The position numbers were made by a program, and so were the translations under genes. From the NCBI GenBank assembly GCA_050250955.1, contig JBFWNR010000009.1, positions 124,001-188,000 of the forward strand: a stretch of 64,000 bases of DNA. The letters are read 5' to 3'. The DNA comes from CAWAYR01 sp050250955. Its GTDB lineage: Bacteria; Acidobacteriota; Vicinamibacteria; Vicinamibacterales; UBA2999. This document shows, piece after piece, positions 26,775 through 36,727 of the stretch (position 1 is the first letter of the stretch; the number at the start of each line of letters is the position of its first letter). The notes under the pieces are model-generated. The model did no database searches, had not been told where the DNA came from, and saw only the letters and a list, made by a program, of their open reading frames with translations.

Positions 26775-27205
26775 CGCCGCTGAGCCTCGGCGCTGGCGTC
26801 CGCGCGGCCATCGAGGCCCATGGCCGCGAGGCCTATCCCCACGAATGCTGCGGGGCGCTGCTGGGCGAGGGCGACGTCGTCCACGCGGTGCACCCGTTGC
26901 CCAACGTCACGACCGAGGGGCCGCGCCGCCGCTTTCGCGTCGACGATCGCGACTATCTCGCCGCCGAGCGCAAGGCCTCGGCGGCCGGACTGAGCCTGCT
27001 CGGCTTCTACCATTCCCACCCCGACCACCCGGCCGAGCCGTCGCAGTACGACCTCGACCACGCGTTTCCGACGTTCGTCTATCCGATTCTGTCGGTGCAG
27101 CAGGGCGAGCCGACGGCACTGCGCGCCTGGCGGCTGCGCGACGACCGCTCCGGCTATCTGGAGCAGCCGGTCGCCGACGCCGCCGCCGGCCCGCCGGCGT
27201 CATAG
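26771..27205 (+). CDS. JAMM/MPN metallopeptidase, Mec-like (M67 family)
   Basis: A 144-residue zinc peptidase with the complete JAMM signature: glutamate in HECCGALLG near residue 26, then HSHPDHPAEPSQYD near residue 80, giving HxHP-x6-S-x2-D. In mycobacteria the homologous Mec releases cysteine from the carrier protein CysO after CysM has attached it. Here it stands between cysM and a gene whose carrier domain is fused to its activating enzyme, so it may also cut that fusion after its internal Gly-Gly. The GTG start overlaps the cysM TGA by three bases. Confidence 0.88.
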   Translation: MTPLSLGAGVRAAIEAHGREAYPHECCGALLGEGDVVHAVHPLPNVTTEGPRRRFRVDDRDYLAAERKASAAGLSLLGFYHSHPDHPAEPSQYDLDHAFPTFVYPILSVQQGEPTALRAWRLRDDRSGYLEQPVADAAAGPPAS

Positions 27206-27218
27206 ACTGGAAGCTTCC
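27203..27218 (+). promoter_or_regulatory. Internal promoter-like element, copy of the cysM element
   Basis: TAGACTGGAAGCTTCC sits just after the JAMM gene and 13 bases before the fusion gene start. GGAAGCTTCC inside it is a perfect 10-bp palindrome. Confidence 0.4.
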
Positions 27219-27230
27219 CAACGAGGACGT

Positions 27231-28679
27231 ATGCCCGTAGCCATCCACATCCCGACGCCGCTCCGGCCGTTCACCGACAAGCAGGACACCGTCCATGCCG
27301 ACGGCGCCACCGTCGGCGAACTGCTGCAGGACCTCACCACCAGGCACGCCGGCCTGAAGCAGCACCTCTTCGCCCCCGACGGCAAGCTGCGCAGCTTCGT
27401 CAACATCTACGTCGGCGACGAGGACATCCGCTACCTGCAGAAGGAGCAGACCCCGGTGGCCGACGGCCAGACGGTGAGCATCATCCCGTCGGTGGCCGGC
27501 GGGGCCGGCGTCGAAGCGCCCGCGGCCCTGCCGGCGCTGGACGGCGAGGAGATCAAGCGCTACAGCCGCCACCTCATCCTGTCGGAAGTCGGCCTGGAGG
27601 GGCAGCAGAAGCTCAAGGCGGCCAAGGTGCTGTGCATCGGCGCCGGCGGCCTCGGCTCACCGGTGGCGATGTACCTGGCGGCGGCCGGCGTCGGCACACT
27701 GGGCATCGTCGACTTCGACACCGTGGACCTCAGCAACCTGCAACGCCAGATCATGCACGGCACCGACGACATCGGCCGGCCCAAGCTGGCCTCGGCGCGC
27801 GACACCTTGCGCCGCATCAACCCGCACGTCGAGGTCGTGGCCCACGAGGTGGCGCTCAGCTCGCAGAATGCGCTCGAGATCTTCCGCGGCTACGACGTCG
27901 TCGTCGACGGCACCGACAACTTCCCGACGCGCTATCTCGTCAACGACGCCTGCGTGCTGCTCGGCATCCCCAACGCCTACGGCAGCATCTTCCGCTTCGA
28001 GGGCCAGGCGTCGGTGTTCGGCACCAAGGACGGCCCGTGCTACCGCTGCCTCTATCCCGAGCCGCCGCCGCCCGGACTGGTGCCGAGCTGCGCCGAAGCC
28101 GGGGTGCTGGGCATCCTGCCGGGGCTGGTCGGCACCATCCAGGCCACCGAGACCGTCAAGCTGATCCTGGGCATCGGCCAGACGCTGGCCGGCCGCTTCC
28201 TCATCTACGACGCGATGCGGATGCGCTTCCGCGAGCTGACGCTGCGCAAGGATCCGGACTGCCCGGTGTGCGGCACGCACCCGACCGTGACGGCGCTCAT
28301 CGACTACGAGCAGTTCTGCGGCATCACGCCGGCGCCGGCCACGCCGCCGCCGACCTCGCCGGCCACCGACATCTCGCCGCTGGAGCTCAAGGCCCGCATG
28401 GATGCCGGCACGACGCCGTTCATCCTCGACGTCCGCGAGCCCAACGAGTACCAGATCAACCGCATTCCCGGGTCGGTGCTGATCCCGCTCGGCGACTTGC
28501 CGAGCCGCTTCACCGAGCTCGACAAGACGGCCGAGATCGTCGCCCAGTGCAAGTCGGGCGTGCGGTCGGGCAAGGCGGCGGCGTTCCTCCGCCAGCAGGG
28601 GTTCGCCAACGTGCGCAACCTGACCGGGGGCATCCTGGCCTGGATCGACCAGGTGGATCCGTCGCAGCCCAAGTACTAG
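27231..28679 (+). CDS. Sulfur carrier-E1 adenylyltransferase-rhodanese fusion
   Basis: A 482-residue three-domain protein. Residues about 1-92 are a ubiquitin-like sulfur carrier (MoaD/ThiS/CysO type) ending VSIIPSVAGG. Residues about 103-360 are a MoeB/ThiF-like E1: EEIKRYSRHLIL, nucleotide loop GAGGLGSPVAMYLAAAGVG, DNLQRQ-type block NLQRQIMHGTDDIG, GTDNFPTRYLVNDAC, and zinc pairs CYRC and CPVC. Residues about 375-478 are a rhodanese with the active loop CKSGVRSG. Normally the carrier is separate and its C-terminal Gly-Gly is adenylated by the E1, then thiocarboxylated. Here the Gly-Gly is internal, so proteolysis by the adjacent JAMM enzyme may be needed to free it. The final TAG comes from a heptamer repeat. 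Confidence 0.9.
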   Translation: MPVAIHIPTPLRPFTDKQDTVHADGATVGELLQDLTTRHAGLKQHLFAPDGKLRSFVNIYVGDEDIRYLQKEQTPVADGQTVSIIPSVAGGAGVEAPAALPALDGEEIKRYSRHLILSEVGLEGQQKLKAAKVLCIGAGGLGSPVAMYLAAAGVGTLGIVDFDTVDLSNLQRQIMHGTDDIGRPKLASARDTLRRINPHVEVVAHEVALSSQNALEIFRGYDVVVDGTDNFPTRYLVNDACVLLGIPNAYGSIFRFEGQASVFGTKDGPCYRCLYPEPPPPGLVPSCAEAGVLGILPGLVGTIQATETVKLILGIGQTLAGRFLIYDAMRMRFRELTLRKDPDCPVCGTHPTVTALIDYEQFCGITPAPATPPPTSPATDISPLELKARMDAGTTPFILDVREPNEYQINRIPGSVLIPLGDLPSRFTELDKTAEIVAQCKSGVRSGKAAAFLRQQGFANVRNLTGGILAWIDQVDPSQPKY

Positions 28680-28721
28680 CGGCTAGCGGCTGGCGGCTAG
28701 CGGATCACGCTGTCACGCTGC
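28677..28721. repeat. Heptamer array plus 20-mer composite repeat
   Basis: Heptamers (GGCTAGC, GGCTGGC) from 28677 supply the stop codon of the fusion gene. They run into GGATCACGCTGTCACGCTGC (28702-28721), the exact reverse complement of the 20-mer at 2752-2771. Confidence 0.85.
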
Positions 28722-28799
28722 CAGCACAGGAGGGCCAGGCGATCATGATTGCCGGGAATTCCTCAGGTTCACGCTCCTGGCCGAGCGTTGGCAGGCGGG

Positions 28800-28831
28800 T
28801 CTAGCCGCTAGCCCCTAGCCGCTAGCCGCTG
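28800..28831. repeat. Heptamer repeat (CTAGCCG/CTAGCCC)
   Basis: Four imperfect units upstream of the Fe-S operon promoter, in the opposite orientation to the array at 28677. Together the two arrays bracket about 80 bases with no recognisable gene. Confidence 0.8.
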
Positions 28832-28852
28832 GTCGAGCGTCAGAATCCCGAC

Positions 28853-28890
28853 TTGCCAAGTCCGACTTCAGGGACCTAATATAGGACTCG
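28853..28890 (+). promoter_or_regulatory. Predicted promoter and operator of the Fe-S operon
   Basis: TTGCCA (28853-28858) and TAATAT (28877-28882) are 18 bases apart. The -10 box lies inside CCTAATATAGG, a short inverted repeat, which is a natural place for autorepression by the Rrf2 regulator encoded 83 bases downstream. Confidence 0.5.
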
Positions 28891-28972
28891 CACGGTCGCA
28901 TTTCCGGGCGGCCGGGCTGGACAGCGTCGCCGGGGGCCCAATCCCCGGCTTCCCAGCCTCAGGAACGAACTC

Positions 28973-29458
28973 ATGCTGCGCCTGTCGAAGAAAGCGGACT
29001 ACGCGCTCATCGCAATGCGCCACCTCGCGGCCAGCGAGCCGGGCAGCTCGTCGAGTGCCCGCGAGATGGCCGAGAACTACGCCATTCCGGCCGAACTGCT
29101 CGCCAAGGTGCTGCAGCGGCTGGTGCGGGCGAAGCTGCTGGTGTCGGTGCAGGGCACGCGCGGCGGCTACAAGCTGGGGCGCCCGGCGCACCTGATGACG
29201 GTGGCCGACGTGATCCAGGCCATCGACGGCCCCGTGGCGGTGACCGCGTGCTCGCCCTCGAACCACACCTGCGAGCAGTACGAGCGCTGCGAGATTCGCG
29301 ATCCCCTTTGGAAGATCAAGTCGCGGATCGTCGACGCGCTGGCCACGGTCACCCTGGCCGAACTGGCCGAGCCGGTGGCGGAGCCGGCCGCAGTACCGGT
29401 GCCCGTGCCGCTGACCATGGCCCCGGCGGTGCGCCCGGCGCCGCGGGTTGCGGAGTAA
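28973..29458 (+). CDS. Rrf2-family Fe-S cluster-sensing regulator (IscR/SufR-like)
   Basis: A 161-residue repressor. The N-terminal winged helix begins LRLSKKADYALIAMRHLA, with the recognition region at about 30-60 and the wing TRGGYKLGRP near 63. Three cysteines near residues 92-105 (C, then C eight residues on, then C six further) can hold an Fe-S cluster as in IscR. The C-terminal tail is Ala/Pro/Val-rich and unlike IscR. As the first gene of a ten-gene Fe-S assembly operon it probably represses the operon when its cluster is present. iscS starts eight bases downstream. Confidence 0.9.
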   Translation: MLRLSKKADYALIAMRHLAASEPGSSSSAREMAENYAIPAELLAKVLQRLVRAKLLVSVQGTRGGYKLGRPAHLMTVADVIQAIDGPVAVTACSPSNHTCEQYERCEIRDPLWKIKSRIVDALATVTLAELAEPVAEPAAVPVPVPLTMAPAVRPAPRVAE

Positions 29459-29465
29459 CCCCGTC

Positions 29466-30644
29466 ATGTCGGCGCCGCGCCCCATCTACCTCGATCACCA
29501 CGCCACGACGCCGGTCGATGCCCGCGTGCTCGAGGCGATGCTGCCGTTTTTTGCCGAGGCCTTCGGCAACGCCTCCAGCCGGCAGCACCGCTACGGGTGG
29601 CAGGCCGAGGAGGCGGTGGAGCAGGCACGGCAGCAGATCGCGGGGCTGGTCGGCGCGCGGGCCAGGGAGATCGTCTTCACCAGCGGCGCCACCGAGGCCA
29701 ACAACCTGGCGATCCGCGGGGCGATGTCGGCACGCCGCTCCCGGGGCTCCCACATCGTCACGGTCGCCACCGAGCACCACGCCGTCCTGGACACCTGCCA
29801 CGCGCTCGCGGAGGCCGGCTGCGAGGTGACCGTGCTGCCCGTCGACCGCGACGGGCTCGTCGATCCCGACCGCTTCGCCGCCGCGCTCACCGATCGCACC
29901 GTGCTGGCGTCGGTGATGGCCGCCAACAACGAGATCGGTGTCCTGCAGCCGCTCGAGCCGCTGGCCCGGGCCTGCCGGGCGCGTGGCGTCTGGCTGCACA
30001 CCGACGCCGTGCAGGCGGCCGGGCACGTGCCCTTCGACGTCGAGGCGCTCGGCGTGGACCTGGCGTCGTTCACCGCCCACAAGATGTACGGCCCCAAGGG
30101 CATCGGCGCGCTCTACGTCCGTCGCGCCCCGAAGGTCGAGCTCGACGCCATTCTCACCGGCGGTGGCCAGGAGCGCGGGCTGCGCCCCGGGACGCTGAAC
30201 GTCCCCGGCATCGTCGGCTTCGGCGCCGCGGCCGCGGTCTGTCGCGAGACGCTGGCCGTCGAGGGCTCACGCCTCTCCGGCCTGCGCGACCGTCTGCTGG
30301 CCGCGCTCGAAGCCGAACTCGAGGCGGTGCGCGTCAACGGCTCGATGGCCTCGCGTCTCCCGCACAACCTGCACGTCAGCTTCGCCGGCGTGGACAGCGA
30401 CGCGCTGATGGCGGCGCTGGCCGACGACATCGCGGTCTCGGCGGGCTCGGCGTGCGCGTCGGGCAGTCGCGAGCCGTCGCACGTGGTCAAGGCCCTCGGG
30501 CTCGGGACGGCGGAGACGTGGGGGGCAGTGCGGTTCGGACTCGGCCGATCGACGTCCGCGGCGGACGTGGACGCGGCGGCCTCGGTGATGGTGGGCGCGG
30601 TGCGCCGGCTGCGTGCGGCGTCGCCGGTCGAGGTGCGGGCATGA
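29466..30644 (+). CDS. iscS: Cysteine desulfurase, IscS/NifS group I
   Basis: Takes sulfur from cysteine as an enzyme persulfide for Fe-S assembly. The 392-residue protein starts IYLDHHATTPVD. It has FTSGATEANNLAIRG near residue 72, the PLP lysine in FTAHKMYGPKG near 204 and the mobile-loop cysteine in SAGSACASGS near 325, which fits the longer-loop IscS type rather than SufS. A second desulfurase of the SufS type is encoded later in the same operon (35030). The first ATG at 29466 is chosen. The stop overlaps the scaffold-like gene. Confidence 0.93.
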   Translation: MSAPRPIYLDHHATTPVDARVLEAMLPFFAEAFGNASSRQHRYGWQAEEAVEQARQQIAGLVGARAREIVFTSGATEANNLAIRGAMSARRSRGSHIVTVATEHHAVLDTCHALAEAGCEVTVLPVDRDGLVDPDRFAAALTDRTVLASVMAANNEIGVLQPLEPLARACRARGVWLHTDAVQAAGHVPFDVEALGVDLASFTAHKMYGPKGIGALYVRRAPKVELDAILTGGGQERGLRPGTLNVPGIVGFGAAAAVCRETLAVEGSRLSGLRDRLLAALEAELEAVRVNGSMASRLPHNLHVSFAGVDSDALMAALADDIAVSAGSACASGSREPSHVVKALGLGTAETWGAVRFGLGRSTSAADVDAAASVMVGAVRRLRAASPVEVRA

Positions 30645-31060
30645 CGCTCGCCGCCGCCTACTCGCCGGAAGTGCTGCGGCGGTGCCGGGAGATGCCACGC
30701 GCCGGCGGATGGCCAGAGCACGACCCGCAGGTCGGCACCGGGGCGGTGGGCAGCCTCGAGGCCGGCACCCTGGTGCGCCTGCAGGTGCGGCTGTCGGACG
30801 GTGGCCGGGTGGTGGACGACGCGCGCTTCAAGGTGTTCGGCTGCAGCGCGGCGATCGCCAGCGCCAGCCTGGCGGCCGATCGCATCGCCGGGGCCAGCGT
30901 GACGGATGCCCGGAGCCTGGCGGCCGACGCGCTGGCCGAGGCACTGGAGCTGCCGGACGACAAGCGCGCGATGGCCGCCCGTGCCGTGGACGCGGTGCGG
31001 GCGGCGATCGAGGACTGGGAACGGAAGAATCCCGATCAGCGGCTGGCGGCTAGGGGCTAG
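30641..31060 (+). CDS. IscU/NifU-N-like protein with two of three cluster cysteines missing
   Basis: A 139-residue protein that aligns along its length with IscU: an N-terminal YSPEVL segment, VGTGAVGSLEAGTLVRLQV, DDARFKVFGCSAAIASASL near residue 65, LELPDDKRAM near 105 and a final VRAAIEDWE helix. IscU binds its cluster through three cysteines, with one aspartate that aids release. Here the first cysteine and the aspartate (normally ACGD) read EAGT and the third cysteine is lost; only the GCSAAIAS cysteine remains. It could be a sulfur acceptor or partner protein rather than a scaffold. Its stop and last residues (LAARG) are heptamer-derived. Confidence 0.8.
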   Translation: MTLAAAYSPEVLRRCREMPRAGGWPEHDPQVGTGAVGSLEAGTLVRLQVRLSDGGRVVDDARFKVFGCSAAIASASLAADRIAGASVTDARSLAADALAEALELPDDKRAMAARAVDAVRAAIEDWERKNPDQRLAARG

Positions 31061-31072
31061 CGGCTAGCGGGG
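31045..31072. repeat. Heptamer repeat at the end of the U-like gene
   Basis: Three to four units (GGCTGGC, GGCTAGG, GGCTAGC) cover the last codons and stop of the gene and the 35-base gap to sufA. Confidence 0.75.
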
Positions 31073-31095
31073 GCAACGACGGCTGAGATACGACG

Positions 31096-31425
31096 ATGAT
31101 CGAGATCACGGAGAGCGCGGCGCGGGTGATCAACCGCCAGCTCGTCAAGAGCGGCGCGGCGGGCGGCGGCCTGCGCGTGGCCATCAAGGCGGGCGGGTGT
31201 TCCGGCTACAGCTACGTCTTCCAGTGGGAGCCGGCGGCCCGGCCCACCGACCAGGTGTTCGACGGCCCCGACGGCGTCAAGGTGTTCGTCGATCCGCGCA
31301 GCCTGAAGCTGCTCGACGGCACCGTGCTCGATTTCGACGAAGGCAACCTGATGGCGACGACCTTCACGCTGCGCAACCCCAATGCCAAGAGCGCGTGCGG
31401 ATGCGGCACTTCGTTTTCCACCTAG
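31096..31425 (+). CDS. sufA: A-type Fe-S carrier protein (SufA/IscA/ErpA family)
   Basis: A 109-residue carrier that accepts and passes on clusters. It starts with ITESAARVINRQL, has the first ligand cysteine in KAGGCSGYSY near residue 35 and the C-terminal pair in SACGCGTSF, giving the three cysteines of the family. All three are ordinary cysteine codons. Some bacterial HesB-like relatives use selenocysteine here, but this one does not. The TAG stop merges into another heptamer array. It lies inside the Fe-S operon before sufB. Confidence 0.92.
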   Translation: MIEITESAARVINRQLVKSGAAGGGLRVAIKAGGCSGYSYVFQWEPAARPTDQVFDGPDGVKVFVDPRSLKLLDGTVLDFDEGNLMATTFTLRNPNAKSACGCGTSFST

Positions 31426-31452
31426 CGGCTGGCGGCTAGGGGCTGGCGGCTG
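31423..31452. repeat. Heptamer repeat between sufA and sufB
   Basis: Four units alternating GGCTGGC and GGCTAGG. The first TAG is the stop of sufA. Confidence 0.75.
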
Positions 31453-31464
31453 GAGAGACACGAT

Positions 31465-32913
<1,449 letters not shown>

Positions 32914-32946
32914 GGGACCGGGGACCAGGGACCGGGGACCAGGGAC
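32914..32946. repeat. GGGACCGGGGACCA tandem repeat spacer
   Basis: Two full copies and a partial copy of a 14-base unit fill the short gap between sufB and sufC. No gene or obvious regulatory site. Confidence 0.75.
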
Positions 32947-32952
32947 AAACAC

Positions 32953-33710
<758 letters not shown>

Positions 33711-33714
<4 letters not shown>

Positions 33715-35033
33715 CCACCGCGCCGGCTCTCGACTGGATCCGCGCCGGCCAGCAGGGGCTCGGCACGCGCGCCCCGGAGTGGCTCGCCGAACACCGGCAG
33801 GCCGCGCTCGAGGCGTTCGAGCGCGACGGCTTCCCGACCACCCGGCTGGAGGCGTGGCGCTTCACCAACATCGCGCCGATCGCCGCCACCGCGTTCGCGC
33901 TGGCGTCGCCCGAGGCCGACGGCGGCGAGGCGCTTGTCGCCGCCCACGAACTGGGCGAGTCGGCGGCCACGGCCGTGGTCGTCAACGGGTGCTACGACGA
34001 GCAGCTGTCGTCCTCGTCGCTGCCGCTGGGCGTCGTCGTCGACGGCCTGGCCAACAGCTTCGAGGCCGAGGACTCCACCGCCCCGGCGGCGGCCATGGCC
34101 CTCGACCTCGACGGCCTGCCGTTTGCGGCGCTGAACGCCGCCTTCCTCGAGGACGGCGTGCACGTGGCGCTGCCCGAGGGCGCCGTCCTCACCGCGCCGA
34201 TCCACATCGTGGTGGCGATGCTGCCCGACGACGGACCGGTGATGGCGCATCCGCGGCTGCTCATCGACGCCGGCGCGCAGAGCCAGGCCACCGTCGTCGT
34301 GTCGTTCGTCGGCGCCGACGACGCCGTCTACCTCACCAACGCCGTCACCCAGGTGCGCCTGGGTGAGGGGGCCGTGCTCGAACTGGTGATCGACCAGCGC
34401 GAGTCGGCGTCGGCGTATCACGTGCACCATCTCCATGCCGAGTGCGCGGCGTCGAGCATCCTGCATTCGCGCGCCGTGTCACTGGGGGGCCGCATCGTCC
34501 GCAACGACCTGGCGGCGGTTCTCGCCGGCGAGGGCGCTCACGCCACGCTCGACGGCGTCTACGTCGCCGACGGCGAGCAGCTGGTCGACAACCACACCTC
34601 GATCGACCACGCCACGGCGCACTGCACCAGCCACGAGCTCTACAAGGGCATCCTGGCTGGCGTCGCCCGGGCGGTGTTCAACGGCCGCATCCTGGTGCGG
34701 CCCGATGCCCAGAAGACCGACGCCAAGCAGACCAACCGCGCGCTGCTGCTGTCCGACACGGCCCAGGTCAACTCGAACCCGCAGCTCGAGATCTTCGCCG
34801 ACGACGTCAAGTGCACCCACGGCGCCGCCGTCGGTCAGCTGGACGAGGACGCGCTCTTCTACCTGCAGGCCCGCGGCCTGCCGCCCGACGAAGCCCGCGA
34901 CCTGCTGCTGCACGCCTTCGCCGGCGAGGTGCTCGGCGAGATCTCGTCGCCGGAACTGCGCGGCCGGCTCGAGGCGACGCTCTTCGCACGGCTCGACCGC
35001 GATCTGGCGGCGACCGGGGAGGGTGAGGCATGA
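33711..35033 (+). CDS. sufD: Fe-S assembly protein SufD
   Basis: Partner of SufB in the scaffold complex. The 440-residue protein has an N-terminal helical region with TTRLEAWRFTNIAPI near residue 45, a central right-handed beta helix, and the C-terminal SufB/D block: DNHTSIDHATAHCTSHELYKG near residue 290, ARAVFNGRILV, AQKTDAKQTNRALLLSD and CTHGAAVGQLDEDALFYLQ near 375. The GTG start at 33711 overlaps the sufC stop. Its TGA overlaps the sufS ATG. Confidence 0.95.
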
Positions 35034-36277
35034 GCATCAGTCCCGCCACCACAGCCGCCCCGGTGGACGTCGAGCGGCTGCGCGCCCAGTTCCCGATCCT
35101 CGGAGAGTCGGCTCACGGGCATCCGCTGGTCTATCTCGACAACGCGGCGACGACGCAGAAGCCGCGCGTCGTCCTCGACGCGATCGCCCGCTACTACGAG
35201 ACCGCCAACGCCAACGTGCATCGCGGCGTCCACATGTTGTCCGAGCGGGCGACGGCGGCCTTCGAACAGGCCCGGGCCGAGGCGGCGGCGTTCTTCAACG
35301 CCGCCCACACCCACGAGATCGTCTTCACCCGCAACGCCACCGAGGGCATCAACCTGGTGGCCTACAGCTGGGGGCAGTCGCACCTCGGGCGCGGCGACGA
35401 GGTGTTGATTTCGGCGATGGAGCACCACTCCAACATCGTGCCGTGGCAGCTGGCCTGCGAACGCCGCGGCGCGACGCTGAAGGTGATCCCGATCGACGAC
35501 CGCGGCGCCCTGGACCTGGAGGCGTTCCACCGCCTGCTCGGTCCGCGGACGAGAATGGTGGCGGTCTCGCATCTGTCCAACGCCCTGGGGACGGTGAACC
35601 CGGTGGCGGAGATCGCCGCGGCGGCCCGCGCCGCCGGGGCCGCGGTCCTCATCGACGGCGCGCAGGCCGCCTACCATCGTGCCGTCGACGTCCGCGCGCT
35701 CGGCGTCGACTTCTACGTCTGCACCGGCCACAAGCTCTACGGCCCGACCGGCATCGGCGTGCTCTACGGCACCACCGCACAGCTCGAGGCGATGCCGCCG
35801 TTTCTCGGCGGCGGCGACATGATCTCGTCGGTCAGCTTCGAGAAGAGCACGTGGAACGTGCTGCCGTACAAGTTCGAGGCCGGGACGCCGCACATCGAGG
35901 GCGCGGTCGGCCTGGCCGAGGCGATGCGCTTCGTCCGCGGCGTCGGCTTCGACTGGATCACCGCCCACGAGTCGCGGCTGCTGGCCTACGGCACCGAGGC
36001 GCTGGCCGGCGTCCCCGGAGTACGCCTGATCGGCACCGCGCCCGAGAAGGCCAGCATCCTGTCGTTCGTGATGGACGGCGTGCACCCGCACGACATCGGC
36101 ACCATCGTCGACCAGCAGGGCGTCGCCATCCGCACCGGTCATCACTGCGCGCAGCCGGTGATGGAGCGCTTCGGCGTGCCGGCGACGGCGCGGGCCTCGC
36201 TGGCGATGTACAACACCACCGACGATCTCGACCGCCTGGTCGCCGCGCTCCACCAGGTGCGGCGGATGTTCACCTGA
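35030..36277 (+). CDS. sufS: Cysteine desulfurase SufS
   Basis: Group II desulfurase that hands sulfur to SufU. The 415-residue protein has YLDNAATTQKPRVVLDA near residue 38, FTRNATEGINLVAYSWG near 98, the PLP lysine in CTGHKLYGPTGIGVLYG near 232, the cofactor region SFEKSTWNVLPYKFEAGTP near 270, and the catalytic cysteine in RTGHHCAQPVM near 368. SufS is usually the only desulfurase of a SUF operon; here iscS stands in the same unit. It overlaps both neighbours by one to four bases. Confidence 0.95.
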   Translation: MSISPATTAAPVDVERLRAQFPILGESAHGHPLVYLDNAATTQKPRVVLDAIARYYETANANVHRGVHMLSERATAAFEQARAEAAAFFNAAHTHEIVFTRNATEGINLVAYSWGQSHLGRGDEVLISAMEHHSNIVPWQLACERRGATLKVIPIDDRGALDLEAFHRLLGPRTRMVAVSHLSNALGTVNPVAEIAAAARAAGAAVLIDGAQAAYHRAVDVRALGVDFYVCTGHKLYGPTGIGVLYGTTAQLEAMPPFLGGGDMISSVSFEKSTWNVLPYKFEAGTPHIEGAVGLAEAMRFVRGVGFDWITAHESRLLAYGTEALAGVPGVRLIGTAPEKASILSFVMDGVHPHDIGTIVDQQGVAIRTGHHCAQPVMERFGVPATARASLAMYNTTDDLDRLVAALHQVRRMFT

Positions 36278-36720
36278 TGGCCGGCCTCGACGACCTCTAC
36301 CAGGAAGTCATCCTCGACCACAACCGGCGGCCGAGGAACTTCCGCGCCATCGCCGGCGCCGCCAGCCAGGAAGGCTACAACCCGCTGTGCGGCGACCGCC
36401 TGACCCTCTACGTCAGGGTCGACGGCGACCGTCTCGCCGACGTCGCCTTCGAGGGCAGCGGCTGCGCGATCTCGAAGGCCTCGGCGTCGCTGATGACCGA
36501 GGCGCTCAAGGGCCGCACCGTGGCCGAGGCCAGGGCGACCTTCGAGGCCTTCCAGGCGATGATCACTTCGCCGCTCGGCAGCGAGGTGCCCGACCTGGGC
36601 AAGTTGAGCGCGCTGGCCGGCGTGCGCGAGTTCCCCACCCGCGTGAAGTGCGCGAGCCTGGCCTGGCACACGCTGCGCGCGGCGCTCGACGGCGCCGCCG
36701 ACGCGGTCTCCACCGAGTGA
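36277..36720 (+). CDS. sufU: SufU-type sulfur acceptor/scaffold
   Basis: Zinc-dependent sulfurtransferase that accepts persulfide from SufS. The 147-residue protein starts with the typical LYQEVILDHNRRPRNF and carries all expected ligands: NPLCGD near residue 36, FEGSGCAISKASASL near 62, and RVKCASLAWHTL near 125. The spacing between the second and third cysteines is longer than in IscU, as in SufU. Contrast this intact set with the degraded U-like protein at 30641. Confidence 0.94.
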   Translation: MAGLDDLYQEVILDHNRRPRNFRAIAGAASQEGYNPLCGDRLTLYVRVDGDRLADVAFEGSGCAISKASASLMTEALKGRTVAEARATFEAFQAMITSPLGSEVPDLGKLSALAGVREFPTRVKCASLAWHTLRAALDGAADAVSTE

Positions 36721-36727
36721 TGCCCCG

